DNA from: Actinoplanes lutulentus
GTDB taxonomy: Bacteria; Actinomycetota; Actinomycetes; Mycobacteriales; Micromonosporaceae
Length of the DNA: 64,000 bases
Assembly: GCF_003259845.1 (NCBI RefSeq)
Contig: NZ_QLMJ01000022.1
Span: forward strand, 62,001 to 126,000
Reading direction: 5' to 3'
Of the stretch, positions 24,727 to 34,105 are shown in pieces (position 1 is the stretch's first letter; each line of letters starts with the position of its first letter). The notes below the pieces were generated by a model. It was given only the letters and a program-made list of their open reading frames with translations, had not been told where the DNA came from and ran no database searches. The position numbers and the translations under genes are program-made.

Positions 24727-26409
24727 GTGCGCAAAATCGCCGTGTTGTTGCTGGTCACAGCCGGGCTGGTCGTCCCCAGCCCGGCGCAGGCCGCCGGCAA
24801 CACCCTCACCGTCAACGTCGGCACCGTGGTCCGCCCCGTCACCCACGTCGCCGCCGGCGGCCTCTACGCCGTCGACACCGGATCGAAGCCGCCGCTCGAA
24901 CAGCTCTACCCGCTGCGGCTCAACCATCTGACCCAGCCGCCGCCCGGCGTTCAGCAGCTCGGCAACGGCGCGACGACACCCTGCTGCGACGGCCTGCTGG
25001 TGGCCGGCAAGGTGACCAGCGCCGGCGCGCAGCAGTTCCTGCGGCTGCCGGACATCTATCCGAACTTCCCCTATCGCTGGGTCAGCTGGGCGGACTGGGA
25101 GGCCAAGGTCCGGACCATGGTCCAGGCCCGGACCGCCGCCACCGGCACGACAAACATCGATGGGTACGAGTTGTGGAACGAGCCGGACTGGACGTGGAAC
25201 ACCGCGTCGGCCGGCTCGTTCCTCGACGGCTGGACCCGCACCCATCGCCTGATCCGCACGCTGGACACGGTGACGCCGATCGTCGGGCCATCGCATGCGA
25301 TCTACAACCATCAGTGGATGGTGGACTTTCTCACGAACGCCCGGAACACGAGCACGCTGCCGGACGTGATCGTCTGGCACGAGCTGGACAACGACAGCTA
25401 CCTCAACGTCCAGGCGCACGTGAACGACTACCGGGCCATCGAGCAGTCCCTCGGGATCTCACCGCGTCCGATTTCGATCAATGAGTACGCGTCGCCGTCG
25501 CAGGTCGACATCCCCAGCGTCGCGGTGCACTACATGGCCGTCTTCGAGCGGCACGGCATCCGGTCGGCGGAACGGGCCTACTGGTACGAGGCCGGCACGC
25601 TGAACGGGCTGCTCCACAACAACGCGCCGACATCGTCGTACTGGACCTACAAGTGGTACGGCGACATGGCCGGGAACATCGTGCAAACGATTCCAGGGTC
25701 ATGGCTGGAGGGTGTGGCCGCCTACGACAGCACCCGCCGGTTCGTGAACGTGGTGTTCGGCGGGGACAGCGGGAGCAACACCGTGCGGGTCAACGGGCTC
25801 GGGGCGCTGGGATCGCAGGTCCGGGCCACTCTGGTGCGCAGCGGCACCACCGGGCGGACCACGAACCAGAGCGCGCCGATCGCTGTGTCGTCGACGACCT
25901 ACACCGTTTCCGGTGGAAGCATCAGCGTGCCGGTGACCGGGATGAACGCCCTGGACTCCTATCAGCTGCTCATCACCCCGGCGAGCGGGGCCGCAACCTG
26001 GCAGCAGCGGTATGAGGCCGAGAACGCGACAGTGGTCAACGCGAACCGATTCAGCGCGGCCTCCGCGTCCAGCGGCGGTTATGTCGGTCAGATCGACGGG
26101 ATTGCCAACTCGCGGAACCAGTCGTTCGTGGACTTCCTGGTCAACGTGCCGGCCGCCCGTGCGTACACGATGACCATCGGGTACGCGAACGGCACCGGCG
26201 CCACGGCCACCCAGGGTCTCGCGTACAACGGCAGCGCCTGGCAGACGGTGTCCTACCCGGCCACCGCCGCCTGGGGTGTCTTCGGCTCGACGGTGAACGC
26301 GTCCGTCACCCTGCGGGCCGGCTGGAACGTGATCCGCCTGGCCAAGGGCTCGCCGAACTTCGCGGGCGGCACCGGTTACGCCGAGCTGGACTACATCAAC
26401 CTCGCCTGA
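24727..26409 (+). CDS. Secreted clan GH-A-like glycosidase with CBM-like tail
   Basis: GTG 24727 follows GAGGTGA and gives 560 aa with a signal peptide ending PAQAA. The TIM-barrel core has acid/base YELWNEPDWTW and nucleophile SINEYASPS, followed by a beta domain and a CBM6/35-like module (RYEAENATVVNA, about residues 435-560). It is related to the core of the 1211-aa enzyme at 14796-18431 but lacks the LamG and Ig parts. It lies 38 bp after the GH127 gene and may be the last gene of the importer operon. GH39-like arabinosidase activity is plausible; the family is not certain. Confidence 0.82.
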   Translation: MRKIAVLLLVTAGLVVPSPAQAAGNTLTVNVGTVVRPVTHVAAGGLYAVDTGSKPPLEQLYPLRLNHLTQPPPGVQQLGNGATTPCCDGLLVAGKVTSAGAQQFLRLPDIYPNFPYRWVSWADWEAKVRTMVQARTAATGTTNIDGYELWNEPDWTWNTASAGSFLDGWTRTHRLIRTLDTVTPIVGPSHAIYNHQWMVDFLTNARNTSTLPDVIVWHELDNDSYLNVQAHVNDYRAIEQSLGISPRPISINEYASPSQVDIPSVAVHYMAVFERHGIRSAERAYWYEAGTLNGLLHNNAPTSSYWTYKWYGDMAGNIVQTIPGSWLEGVAAYDSTRRFVNVVFGGDSGSNTVRVNGLGALGSQVRATLVRSGTTGRTTNQSAPIAVSSTTYTVSGGSISVPVTGMNALDSYQLLITPASGAATWQQRYEAENATVVNANRFSAASASSGGYVGQIDGIANSRNQSFVDFLVNVPAARAYTMTIGYANGTGATATQGLAYNGSAWQTVSYPATAAWGVFGSTVNASVTLRAGWNVIRLAKGSPNFAGGTGYAELDYINLA

Positions 26410-26415
26410 GAAAGC

Positions 26416-26449
26416 ATGACGGCGCCGGGCTCCCGCCCGGCGCCGTCAT
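26416..26449. terminator. Bidirectional hairpin terminator
   Basis: ATGACGGCGCCGGGC (26416-26430) and GCCCGGCGCCGTCAT (26435-26449) form a perfect 15-bp stem around TCCC. It ends the glycan operon and the convergent M23 gene. Confidence 0.9.
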
Positions 26450-26458
26450 CAGGTGGAA

Positions 26459-27130
26459 CTAGGCCTTGCAGCCGTTCTTCTTCTTGTACGCCTTGACCGC
26501 CGCGACCGGGCTCTTCTTGCCGCCCTTGCGCCATGACGTGAGGTACTTCGCGGGCCACACGACACCGCGACGGACCTTCCAGTCGCCGGCCTTCTTGCAC
26601 GGCGGCGAGATGCCGTAGTGCACGTGGCAGACGCCGCTGGAGTTACCGGTCTTGCCGACCTTGCCGAGGCTCTGGCCGGTCTTGACCCGGACGCCCTTCT
26701 TGATGCCGGCGGTCACCTTGCTCAGGTGCGAGCCGTAGTAGCGGACGCCGTCGTCACCCTGGATGGAGACGAACTTGCCGCCGTTGTACGGGCCGTCCTT
26801 CATGCCCTTCTTGTACTTGTCGACCCGGCTCACCTCGAGCACGACGCCGCTGGTGGTGGCCACGAACGGCTTGCCGCAGGCGGCGAAGATGTCGGTGGCC
26901 GGGTAACCGGCGTGGGTCTTGTGGAACGAGACGTTCTTGGCCTTGACCGGGAAGGCGTACGTGACCTTCTTGGCGGCCGCGACCAGCGTGATCGGCTCGG
27001 CTTTCACCGGAGCCGCCTGCTGGACTGCTTGCGGGGGTGGGTTGGCCGCTACCGGTTCACTGGGCACACCACACCCGGTGAGAGCGACGGCGACGGCCGC
27101 CACCCCGGAGAGGCATTTCAGGTATCGCAT
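26459..27130 (-). CDS. M23-family metallopeptidase-like lipoprotein
   Basis: ATG 27130 follows AAGGTG and gives 223 aa with lipobox ALTGC. The domain is LytM/M23: HAGYPATDIFAACG carries the first His and the Asp, and HVHYGI carries the HxH pair, so the zinc site is complete. Such enzymes cut peptidoglycan peptides at the cell surface. The tail is unusually Lys-rich (WRKGGKKSPVAAVKAYKKKNGCKA), perhaps for binding to the wall. An upstream ATG at 27151 is possible but has a weaker SD. Confidence 0.85.
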   Translation of the reverse strand: MRYLKCLSGVAAVAVALTGCGVPSEPVAANPPPQAVQQAAPVKAEPITLVAAAKKVTYAFPVKAKNVSFHKTHAGYPATDIFAACGKPFVATTSGVVLEVSRVDKYKKGMKDGPYNGGKFVSIQGDDGVRYYGSHLSKVTAGIKKGVRVKTGQSLGKVGKTGNSSGVCHVHYGISPPCKKAGDWKVRRGVVWPAKYLTSWRKGGKKSPVAAVKAYKKKNGCKA

Positions 27131-27240
27131 TCGCAGCACCTTATGTGTCATGCGGCGTTTGGCGCTGTCCGGTACCGGCCGTTCCCCTGACCCTGCCCGG
27201 GTGATAGCGGACCAACCGGGCATTCTTCAGGCTTTTGGGC

Positions 27241-28431
27241 ATGAACAGCACCGTTGCCGACCGGCAGACGTCGCGCGGCGACATGCTCAAACTGGCGAGT
27301 GGTTTCGCCGTCTCCCAGATGGGCGACGCCGCGTACGCGGTGGGGCTGACCGCGATCGTCTACGCCCGGTCGCAGTCGGCCACGCTCGCCGGGGCGGTCA
27401 CGGCGGCCCGGGTGCTGCCGGCGGTCGTGGCCGGACCTCTCGCGGGCCTGCTCGCCGACCGTACCCATCGGTTGGGTCTCATGGTGGTGGCCGACCTCGT
27501 GCGTGTCGCGCTGATGGCGGCCTCGGCCGCCGCGGTGATCGCGGGGTGGCCCGCCTGGACCCTGCTGATCTTCGCGGCCGGCGCGCAGGCCGCCGCCGTG
27601 GTGAGCGGACCCTGCCTGGCCGCGTCGCTGCCCTCACTCGTCGGCATCGCCGGTCTGGCCAGGGCGAACGCGGCCCGCGCGGTGCTCACCGAGATCAGCT
27701 TCATCGTGGGGCCGCTCGTGGTCGCGGTGCTGCTGTCGTTCGACGCGCACGCGGCGCTGTTCGTGCTGGTCGGCGCGGTGTTCGCGGTCTCGGCGAGCCT
27801 GCTGCTGACGATCGGCGACCGGACCGCCTTCCGCCGGACGGTCGGGGTGGTGCCGCGCGGCGTGCCGTCGTTCCGCATCGTCCTGGCCGCGTTCCACAAG
27901 CGCCCGGCGCTGCTGACGATGGCCATCGCCGATGTGGCCGGCAGCTTTGTGTACGGCCTGCTCACGGTCCTGCTGGTGATGGTCGCGGCCGGCGATCGGT
28001 ACGGGCTGGCGTTCGTCGCGCTGGGCGTCGGCGGGATCGCCGGGGCGGTGTGCGCGCCGCGGTTCGGTGAATCGCCGCGGGCGATTGCTGTGGTGCTGGC
28101 CGTTTTGGCGGTGCTGCTCGATCTGTGCGGTCTCGGCCTCGGATTTCTTGGTTTGTCGGTGGTGCTGTGCCTGGCCGGGGCGGCGATCAGCCTGATCGAG
28201 GTGCGCACTGACATCGCGGTGCAGCGGGACGCGCCGGCGCCGATCATCGGGACGGTGGCGGGGTGGGTGCTGCACGCCGATTACGTGGCGATGGCGGTGG
28301 GAGCAGCGGTGGCCGCGCCACTCACCGGGCTGGTCGGGCCGCAGGCGGCGTTCCCGGTCGCGGCCATGCTGGTGGCGGCGTGCGCATGCCTGCTGATGCT
28401 CCGCTCCGCACCGGCCGCTCAATCGCCGTAG
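27241..28431 (+). CDS. MFS transporter
   Basis: This 396-aa membrane protein has about 12 hydrophobic helices and an MFS loop (LAGLLADRTHRLGLMVVADLVRVALM). It is of the drug-efflux or DHA type; the substrate is unknown. ATG 27241 is preferred over TTG 27235, two codons earlier. It is divergent from the M23 gene and its 3' end overlaps the convergent membrane-protein gene by 13 bp. Confidence 0.82.
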   Translation: MNSTVADRQTSRGDMLKLASGFAVSQMGDAAYAVGLTAIVYARSQSATLAGAVTAARVLPAVVAGPLAGLLADRTHRLGLMVVADLVRVALMAASAAAVIAGWPAWTLLIFAAGAQAAAVVSGPCLAASLPSLVGIAGLARANAARAVLTEISFIVGPLVVAVLLSFDAHAALFVLVGAVFAVSASLLLTIGDRTAFRRTVGVVPRGVPSFRIVLAAFHKRPALLTMAIADVAGSFVYGLLTVLLVMVAAGDRYGLAFVALGVGGIAGAVCAPRFGESPRAIAVVLAVLAVLLDLCGLGLGFLGLSVVLCLAGAAISLIEVRTDIAVQRDAPAPIIGTVAGWVLHADYVAMAVGAAVAAPLTGLVGPQAAFPVAAMLVAACACLLMLRSAPAAQSP

Positions 28432-28994
28432 TCGCCGCTGTCACTGTCGTGGTCCGCGCTGTGGTGGCCGGCGGGCTGGGGCACGTTGCCGGAGTCCGGC
28501 AACTCGACGTCGGGCGGGCCGGGCTCGTCGGTGTTCCGCTGCGGCGGCCCCTGGCCGGCCCACGGTTTCGGGGGCAGCCGGGAACCGGTGACCTGGACGC
28601 GTCGCACGTCACGGTGGATCCGCAACGCCGTGAGCAGGAACAGCACGCCGAATCCGATGCCCGCGAGCGCGTACCCGAAGGCTCGCAACCGTGAGTCGAA
28701 CGCCTGGCCGGTGTCCGGCGGGTTGAAGGCGAAGGGGAGGACCGCTGTCAGGCAGACCGACGCGAGCGTCATCGGCATGATCCACAGGCCGTCGATGTCG
28801 AGGGAGTCCTCGCCGATGAACCAGACGGCTCCCGGGGCGTAGAGGCCGGCCAGCATGAGGACGGTGACCGCCACATGACGCCAGCCGGAGTCGAGGCCGA
28901 AGACGACGCCCAGCAGGGCGCCGATCGCGGCGAGAGTGAGCAGGGCTCCGAGGGTGAGCAGGACCTGTCGTGCGATTACCCGGCTCGCGGTCAC
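28419..28994 (-). CDS. Four-helix membrane protein of unknown function
   Basis: The 191-aa protein has four predicted membrane helices in residues of about 10-125, an acidic loop between helices 2 and 3 (GEDSLDIDG) and a disordered, Pro- and Asp-rich cytoplasmic tail ending DHDSDSGDYGD. I recognise no family. It follows the antiporter gene by 22 bp on the same strand and may be the last gene of that operon. Confidence 0.65.
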   Translation of the reverse strand: MTASRVIARQVLLTLGALLTLAAIGALLGVVFGLDSGWRHVAVTVLMLAGLYAPGAVWFIGEDSLDIDGLWIMPMTLASVCLTAVLPFAFNPPDTGQAFDSRLRAFGYALAGIGFGVLFLLTALRIHRDVRRVQVTGSRLPPKPWAGQGPPQRNTDEPGPPDVELPDSGNVPQPAGHHSADHDSDSGDYGD

Positions 28995-29016
28995 GCCCGC
29001 ATCGTATGCAGGTCGT

Positions 29017-30231
29017 TCAATGCCGGACCCGGCCGGCGATCACCGCGCCGGGGCCGTGCAGCAGGACGCTGGCGATCACCGTGAGCGTCATCGTGGTCAG
29101 GGCCGTATGGGCCAGCTCGCCTTCGGGCAGGTCGTTGAAGGCGAGCAGTCCGAAAACGATCGACGTGGTCCCGCGCGGGCCGATCACGCCGGTGGCGAGC
29201 CGTTCGCGCCACGGCATGCCGGACCGGAGCAGGGCGAGCAGGATCGGCAGGATCCGCACGACGGTCAGGACGGCGAGGCAGTAGATCACGACCGGCCACC
29301 GGATGCCCCCGCGCAGCACGTACACGGCGGCGTTGCCCAGGTAGAACCACATGGCGATGGTCGACAGCACCGACACGTCCTCGAGGAGCTGCAGCTCCGG
29401 GGTGCGGACGGGCTGCTTGATCCGGTGCCGCGGCACCACCTGCCGCAGGAACCGGAACGCGATCCCGCAGACGAACGCCGCCACGAACCCGTTGCCGCCG
29501 GCTGCCGTGGTGGCCGTGTAGGTGAGCAGCGGCGCCACCACCACGATGACCCGGCGTGACTGCGGGGTGGTCCACTCCAGGCGTTCGGTGTGGTTCATCA
29601 GCCAGGCGATCGCGAGGCCGAACGCCAGCCCGGCGACGAGCGCCTTGACCGCGCTGGGCAGCGCCGTGGACAGCGCCTCGCCGGCGGTGTCGGCGGGGGA
29701 GGACGTGCCGGCCAGGATCAGCGCGAACGCGAAGATCGGCGAGATGATGCCGTCGTTGTAGCCACTCTCCACGTTGAGGACGCCGCGTACCCGGGCCGGC
29801 ACCAGGTGGTCGCGGATCAGCGACTCGGCCGGCGCCAGGTCGATCGGCACGAGTACGCACGCGATCACCAGCAGGGCCGGCCAGCCGAGACCGCCGGGCA
29901 GCATGAGCCCGCCGAGCGCCATCGCGGCGACAAGACTCAGCGGCATCGCGACGAGCAGCGCCCGCCCGGCGAGTCCGGGCTCGTCCCCGAACAGCCGGCC
30001 GCCGCGTACCTCGGTGGCGTCCACGAAGAGCAGCACCGCGAGGATGACCTCGGCGACGTGCTGGGCGACGGTGGAGCTGAGCGTGTTCTCGATGAGGTTC
30101 GTGGTGAAGCCGGTCGCGAGGCCGGCCACCACCATGACGAGGGGTGCGCGGACCTGCCAGTGCTCCAGCCGCCGGGCGACGAGAGCCCAGGTCCCGGCCA
30201 CCGCCGTGATCACCACCAGACAGAGGACCAC
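29017..30231 (-). CDS. CPA1-type cation/proton antiporter
   Basis: The 404-aa protein has about 12 membrane helices and antiporter motifs: LLFVDATEVRG, the paired acidic region VLVPIDLAPAESLI, and NVESGYNDGIISPIFAFAL. It resembles Na+/H+ exchangers of the CPA1 group; the ion cannot be read. GTG 30231 lies 16 bp after the PadR stop, making it the likely last metabolic-operon gene under PadR. Confidence 0.85.
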   Translation of the reverse strand: MVLCLVVITAVAGTWALVARRLEHWQVRAPLVMVVAGLATGFTTNLIENTLSSTVAQHVAEVILAVLLFVDATEVRGGRLFGDEPGLAGRALLVAMPLSLVAAMALGGLMLPGGLGWPALLVIACVLVPIDLAPAESLIRDHLVPARVRGVLNVESGYNDGIISPIFAFALILAGTSSPADTAGEALSTALPSAVKALVAGLAFGLAIAWLMNHTERLEWTTPQSRRVIVVVAPLLTYTATTAAGGNGFVAAFVCGIAFRFLRQVVPRHRIKQPVRTPELQLLEDVSVLSTIAMWFYLGNAAVYVLRGGIRWPVVIYCLAVLTVVRILPILLALLRSGMPWRERLATGVIGPRGTTSIVFGLLAFNDLPEGELAHTALTTMTLTVIASVLLHGPGAVIAGRVRH

Positions 30232-30247
30232 GGCTTTCCACGGTAAT

Positions 30248-30805
30248 CTAGCTGGGGAAACGGCGCTCCAGGATCGTCAGGGCGAGCTCGCCCCAGCTGA
30301 TGTTCTCGCGCTCGAAGCTGATCCCTCGCTGCAGCGTCAGATAGGGCCCGATCCGGTTACCCGTCGCCACGAACTCCTCCTGGGTGCGGCTGCCCAGGAT
30401 CTCCGCCAAGGAGCGTTCGTACGCCTCCAAACGCCGGCGACTCTGCTTGATCTGAGTCTCGATCGACGAGCGGACGCTGGGCACATCGGCGTACGCAAGG
30501 GCCTCGACCTGGACCAGAAGCTCGTCGCGGACCGTGGTGGGTTTGGGTTCCTGGCGGGTGAAGGCGTGCAGGGCAGCGCGGCCCGCGTCGGTGACCGAGA
30601 AGATGCGTTTGTCGGGGCGTTTGTCCTGCTTGACGACGCGGGCCGCGAGCAGGCCCTCGGATTCCATCTTCTCCAGCTCGCGGTAGAGCTGCTGCGGCGT
30701 GGCCGTCCAGAAGTTCGCGACCGACACCGAGAACTTCTTCGCCAGGTCGTAGCCCGAGGACTCCCGGTCGATCAGCGCCGCCAGCAGGGCGTTCCTCAGT
30801 GCCAC
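30248..30805 (-). CDS. PadR-family transcriptional regulator
   Basis: The 185-aa protein has the PadR winged helix (ALLAALIDRESSGYDLAKKF, QLYRELEKMESEGLLAAR) and the C-terminal Vir_act helical dimer region. PadR proteins usually repress their own operon and respond to aromatic or lipophilic compounds. GTG 30805 overlaps the crotonase stop by 10 bp. Its place inside the operon suggests it senses the substrate of the upstream reductase. Confidence 0.9.
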   Translation of the reverse strand: MALRNALLAALIDRESSGYDLAKKFSVSVANFWTATPQQLYRELEKMESEGLLAARVVKQDKRPDKRIFSVTDAGRAALHAFTRQEPKPTTVRDELLVQVEALAYADVPSVRSSIETQIKQSRRRLEAYERSLAEILGSRTQEEFVATGNRIGPYLTLQRGISFERENISWGELALTILERRFPS

Positions 30806-31608
30806 GGACGCATCTTACGGGCCCTCGGGCGGAACTCCGGTTCGCTCTTCTTCACCACGGCGCGGCGCAGGATGCCGGTGTTCGGCAGGGCGAGCAGGCG
30901 GATCTGTTCCCGGCGTTCCCGGCCGAACGTGCGGCGGGCGCTGCTGGTCAGGGCGCCGTCGATCAGGCGTTTCGCGGCGGCCAGGGCGTCCGGTGACCGG
31001 GTCAGCAGGCTCTCGGCGAAGGCGGTCGCGGCTTTCACCGGGTCGTCGGAGAGCTCGGTGACCAGGCCGAGGCGCTGGGCCTCGGTGCCGTCGATGCGGT
31101 CGGCGGTCATGGTGAGCTTCTTCGCGACGTCGACGCCGACCACCTCGGTGAGGCTGCGGATGCCGGTCATGTCGGGGATGATGCCCCACTTGGCTTCCAG
31201 GACCGACCACTTCGAGTCCGGTGTGGCGTACCGGAAGTCGGCGGCCAGGGCGATCTGGATGCCGCCGCCGTAGCAGTGGCCGTGGATCGCGGCGATGACC
31301 GGGACCTCGATGCGCCGCCACGCCCAGCAGGCCTCCTGGAACGTGTTGGTGCCCAGGAACGGGTTGGGCAGGAACGCGCGCACGATGCGGGCGGGTTTGC
31401 GCATCGTGGCGACGATGTCGAGGCCGGAGCTGAACGAGTCGCCCTCGCCGGCGATCACGACGGCACGCAGGGTCCGGTCGCGGCGCAGGCGGCGGGCCAC
31501 GGCGATCAGCTCGTGGAGGGTGTCGAGGGTGAGAGCGTTCAGCTTGTCGGGCCGGTTGAGCCGGACCTGAGCGATCCCGTTTTCAACTTGCACGGTCACA
31601 TATTTCAT
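30796..31608 (-). CDS. Crotonase-family enoyl-CoA hydratase-like protein
   Basis: ATG 31608 follows AAGGGA and gives 270 aa with the crotonase fold. It shows RLNRPDKLNALT, the first oxyanion-hole region GEGDSFSSGLDI and the second HGHCYGGGIQIALAADFR, then KWGIIPDM. The usual catalytic Glu pair of hydratases is not obvious at GIIPDMTG, so it may be an isomerase or hydrolase-type member. It follows the dienoyl-CoA reductase gene by 28 bp, pointing to unsaturated acyl-CoA breakdown. Confidence 0.88.
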   Translation of the reverse strand: MKYVTVQVENGIAQVRLNRPDKLNALTLDTLHELIAVARRLRRDRTLRAVVIAGEGDSFSSGLDIVATMRKPARIVRAFLPNPFLGTNTFQEACWAWRRIEVPVIAAIHGHCYGGGIQIALAADFRYATPDSKWSVLEAKWGIIPDMTGIRSLTEVVGVDVAKKLTMTADRIDGTEAQRLGLVTELSDDPVKAATAFAESLLTRSPDALAAAKRLIDGALTSSARRTFGRERREQIRLLALPNTGILRRAVVKKSEPEFRPRARKMRPWH

Positions 31609-31636
31609 AATTTTCCCTTTGAACCGCATAAATCGC

Positions 31637-33637
31637 TTAAATCCGAGCAGCCAGCTCGGTCGCCTGTTTGATCGCCCGCTTCGCGTCCAGCTCAGCGGCC
31701 ACGTCAGCACCACCGATCACGTGGACGGTGACGCCGCGTTCCCGCAGGGGCGCCTCAAGATCGCGTACCGAAGTCTGTCCCGCACACAGCACGATCGTGT
31801 CCACCGCAAGCACACCGGTCCCCAGATGCAGACCCTCGTCGTCGATGCGCTCATAGGACACGCCCCGCAGCATCGTCACACCGGCGTCGGCCAGCGTCGC
31901 CCGGTGCACCCAGCCGGTCGTCTTCCCGAGCCCCTTGCCGAGCGCGGTTTCCTTGCGCTGCAACAGGTGAACCTGGCGCCGGGCCGCAGTCTTGACCTTG
32001 GTGGTGATCCCGCCGGGCACGGTCTCCGGATCGGTGACACCCCAGCGCCGCATCCAGTCGTCGAGCGGCTCGTCCTGCTGATGCAGCAGATACTCACCGA
32101 CGTCAAAACCGATGCCACCGGCGCCGATGATCGCGACCCGCTCACCGGCCGGCGCTCCGTTGATGAGCTGCTGATAGGTGAGCACGCTCGGGTGATCAAC
32201 CCCGGGGATGTCCGGGATCCGCGGCCGCACGCCGGTCGCGAGAACCACCTCGTCGAACCCCGCGAGATCGTCCACGCCCGCGTGAACGCCAAGATGCAGC
32301 TTCACGCCGCGGATGTCGATCATGTGGCGGTAGTAGTCGAGCGTGCGCGCGAACTCCTCCTTGCCGGGAATCCGCGCGGCCAGCCGGAACTGCCCGCCGA
32401 TCGCGTCGCCCGCCTCGAAGAGCTCCACCTGGTGCCCGCGTCCGGCAAGCTCGATCGCTGCCGCCAGCCCGGCGGGTCCGGCGCCGGCCACTGCCACCTT
32501 CTTGACGGTACGCGTAACCGACAGGACCAGTTCCGTCTCGTACCCGGCTCGCGGGTTGAGCAGGCAGGACGCCCGCTGATTCTTGAACGTGTGATCCAAA
32601 CAGGCCTGATTGCACGCGATGCAGGTGATGATCTCGCGTTCCCGGCCCTGCTGTGTCTTGGCGACCCACTCGGCGTCGGCGAGCAGCGGGCGGGCCATCG
32701 AGATGAGGTCGGCCTCGCCGGCGGCCAGGATCTGTTCGGCGGCTTCCGGCCGGTTGATCCGGTTGGAGGCGACGATCGGTACGGTGACGTGCTCGCGCAG
32801 CTTCGCGGTGACCCAGGTGAACGCGCCGGGCGGCACCGACGTGACGATCGTCGGGACACGCGCCTCGTGCCAGCCGATGCCGGTGTTGAAGATCGTGACG
32901 CCGGCCTGCTGCAACTCCCGGGCGAGCTCGACCGTCTCCTCCCAGGACTGGGCGTTGTCGACCAGGTCGAGCAGGCTGATCCGGTACTGCACGATGAAGT
33001 CGTCGCCGACCAGGTCACGCGTACGCCGGACGATCTCGGCGGGGAACCGCATCCGCTTGGCGGCCGAGCCACCCCAGGCGTCGGTGCGGTCGTTCGTGCG
33101 GGCGGCGAGGAACTGGTTGATCAGGTATCCCTCGGAGCCCATGATCTCGACGCCGTCGTACCCGGCTCGTTTCGCCAGGGCCGCGGCGCGCGCGAAACTG
33201 CTCGCGGTGCGGTCGACCTGGCGTGTCGACATGGCGCGCGGGGAGAACGGGGTGATCGGCGACTTCTTCGCCGAGGCGCCGAGCGTGAACGGGTGATACC
33301 CGTACCGGCCCGCGTGCAGGACCTGGAGCAGGATCTTGCCGTCGTGTTCGTGGACCGCGCCGGTGACGATCCGGTGCGCGTCGGCGTGCCGCTTGCTGGT
33401 CATCTGGCTGCCCATCGGCGCCAGCCAGCCGCGCCAGGTCGGCGCATAGCCGCCGGTCACCATCAGGCCGACGCCGCCGCGCGCCCGCTCGGCGAAGTAG
33501 GCGGCGAGTTTGGGCAGGTCACGGGCTCGATCTTCGAGCTTGGTGTGCATCGAGCCCATGACCACGCGGTTGCGCAGCACGGTGTGCCCGAGGTCCAGCG
33601 GACTCAGCAGCGTCGGATACTCCACGCAGGGCATCAT
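31637..33637 (-). CDS. 2,4-dienoyl-CoA reductase-type NADH:flavin oxidoreductase
   Basis: The 666-aa protein has an old-yellow-enzyme TIM barrel (LLSPLDLGHTVLRNRVVMGSMHTKLED, residues 1-340) and Fe-S ligands CIACNQACLDHTF followed by ASCLLNP. The FAD and NAD(P) domains start at VAVAGAGPAGLAAAIEL and ERVAIIGAGGIGFDV. The length and order match FadH, which reduces 2,4-dienoyl-CoA in beta-oxidation of unsaturated fatty acids. GTG 33625 would give a start closer to FadH (MEYPTLLSPLDLG), while ATG 33637 lies 12 nt after a TACTAT -10 box. The crotonase is next in the operon. Confidence 0.9.
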   Translation of the reverse strand: MMPCVEYPTLLSPLDLGHTVLRNRVVMGSMHTKLEDRARDLPKLAAYFAERARGGVGLMVTGGYAPTWRGWLAPMGSQMTSKRHADAHRIVTGAVHEHDGKILLQVLHAGRYGYHPFTLGASAKKSPITPFSPRAMSTRQVDRTASSFARAAALAKRAGYDGVEIMGSEGYLINQFLAARTNDRTDAWGGSAAKRMRFPAEIVRRTRDLVGDDFIVQYRISLLDLVDNAQSWEETVELARELQQAGVTIFNTGIGWHEARVPTIVTSVPPGAFTWVTAKLREHVTVPIVASNRINRPEAAEQILAAGEADLISMARPLLADAEWVAKTQQGREREIITCIACNQACLDHTFKNQRASCLLNPRAGYETELVLSVTRTVKKVAVAGAGPAGLAAAIELAGRGHQVELFEAGDAIGGQFRLAARIPGKEEFARTLDYYRHMIDIRGVKLHLGVHAGVDDLAGFDEVVLATGVRPRIPDIPGVDHPSVLTYQQLINGAPAGERVAIIGAGGIGFDVGEYLLHQQDEPLDDWMRRWGVTDPETVPGGITTKVKTAARRQVHLLQRKETALGKGLGKTTGWVHRATLADAGVTMLRGVSYERIDDEGLHLGTGVLAVDTIVLCAGQTSVRDLEAPLRERGVTVHVIGGADVAAELDAKRAIKQATELAARI

Positions 33638-33670
33638 ACAAAAAGGTGCATAGTAAAAAAAGTGACTAGC

Positions 33671-33877
33671 TCAGGAGACGGCCCTCAGGCTGCGGATCCT
33701 CCGGTTTTTCCGGCGCAACGGAATGTAGGTGATAATCAGATCGTCACCGATGTCGCCCATTCGCACCTCGAATGACGTCCAGAATCCGGCGGCCAATCCC
33801 TGCTCGCCGATAATCTGTGCGCGACCGGGGTCATAAGTGCCGAGCAACGCCGTGGTCGAGGTGAATTCCTCGCGCAT
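33671..33877 (-). CDS. Small hypothetical protein (68 aa)
   Basis: ATG 33877 lies 9 nt after GGGAAGGA. The product starts MREEFTSTTALLGTYDPGRA and ends in a basic tail (PLRRKNRRIRSLRAVS). Its base composition is less GC-rich than its neighbours. It precedes the dienoyl-CoA reductase gene on the same strand by 33 bp. I recognise no family; the good SD and sensible composition support a real gene. Confidence 0.55.
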   Translation of the reverse strand: MREEFTSTTALLGTYDPGRAQIIGEQGLAAGFWTSFEVRMGDIGDDLIITYIPLRRKNRRIRSLRAVS

Positions 33878-34079
33878 GAAACAGTGTCCTTCCCGGGGAT
33901 CGCCCGTGAACAATGAGAAGCGCCCGGTTCGGGATTTGTGGTCCGCCAGCCGCCCGGCCGCACATTACCAGCATGTAACACGCCAGCGATGTGCATGGAT
34001 TCACAGGTCGTTGATAACCATTTTGACGCAGTTCACGGGTGTGAAGCGGGGGAGGGTGACGGCGCGAACAAGGTTTGTC

Positions 34080-34102
34080 CCGAACCTACCTAGTAGGCTC
34101 GG
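34080..34102. promoter_or_regulatory. Palindromic operator of the MarR gene
   Basis: CCTAC-CTA-GTAGG (34085-34097) is extended by CCGAA and CTCGG arms with one mismatch, giving a 23-bp inverted repeat. It ends 3 bp before GTG 34106 and overlaps a possible -10 element TAGGCT (34094-34099), so the MarR protein probably represses itself and the two genes behind it. Confidence 0.65.
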
Positions 34103-34105
34103 GCG

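Noticed and set aside
27131..27240. Possible c-di-AMP (ydaO) riboswitch before the M23 lipoprotein gene
   Set aside because: Such riboswitches often precede wall hydrolases in actinomycetes, but only 110 bp are available, shared with a divergent gene, and I could not lay out the required stems.
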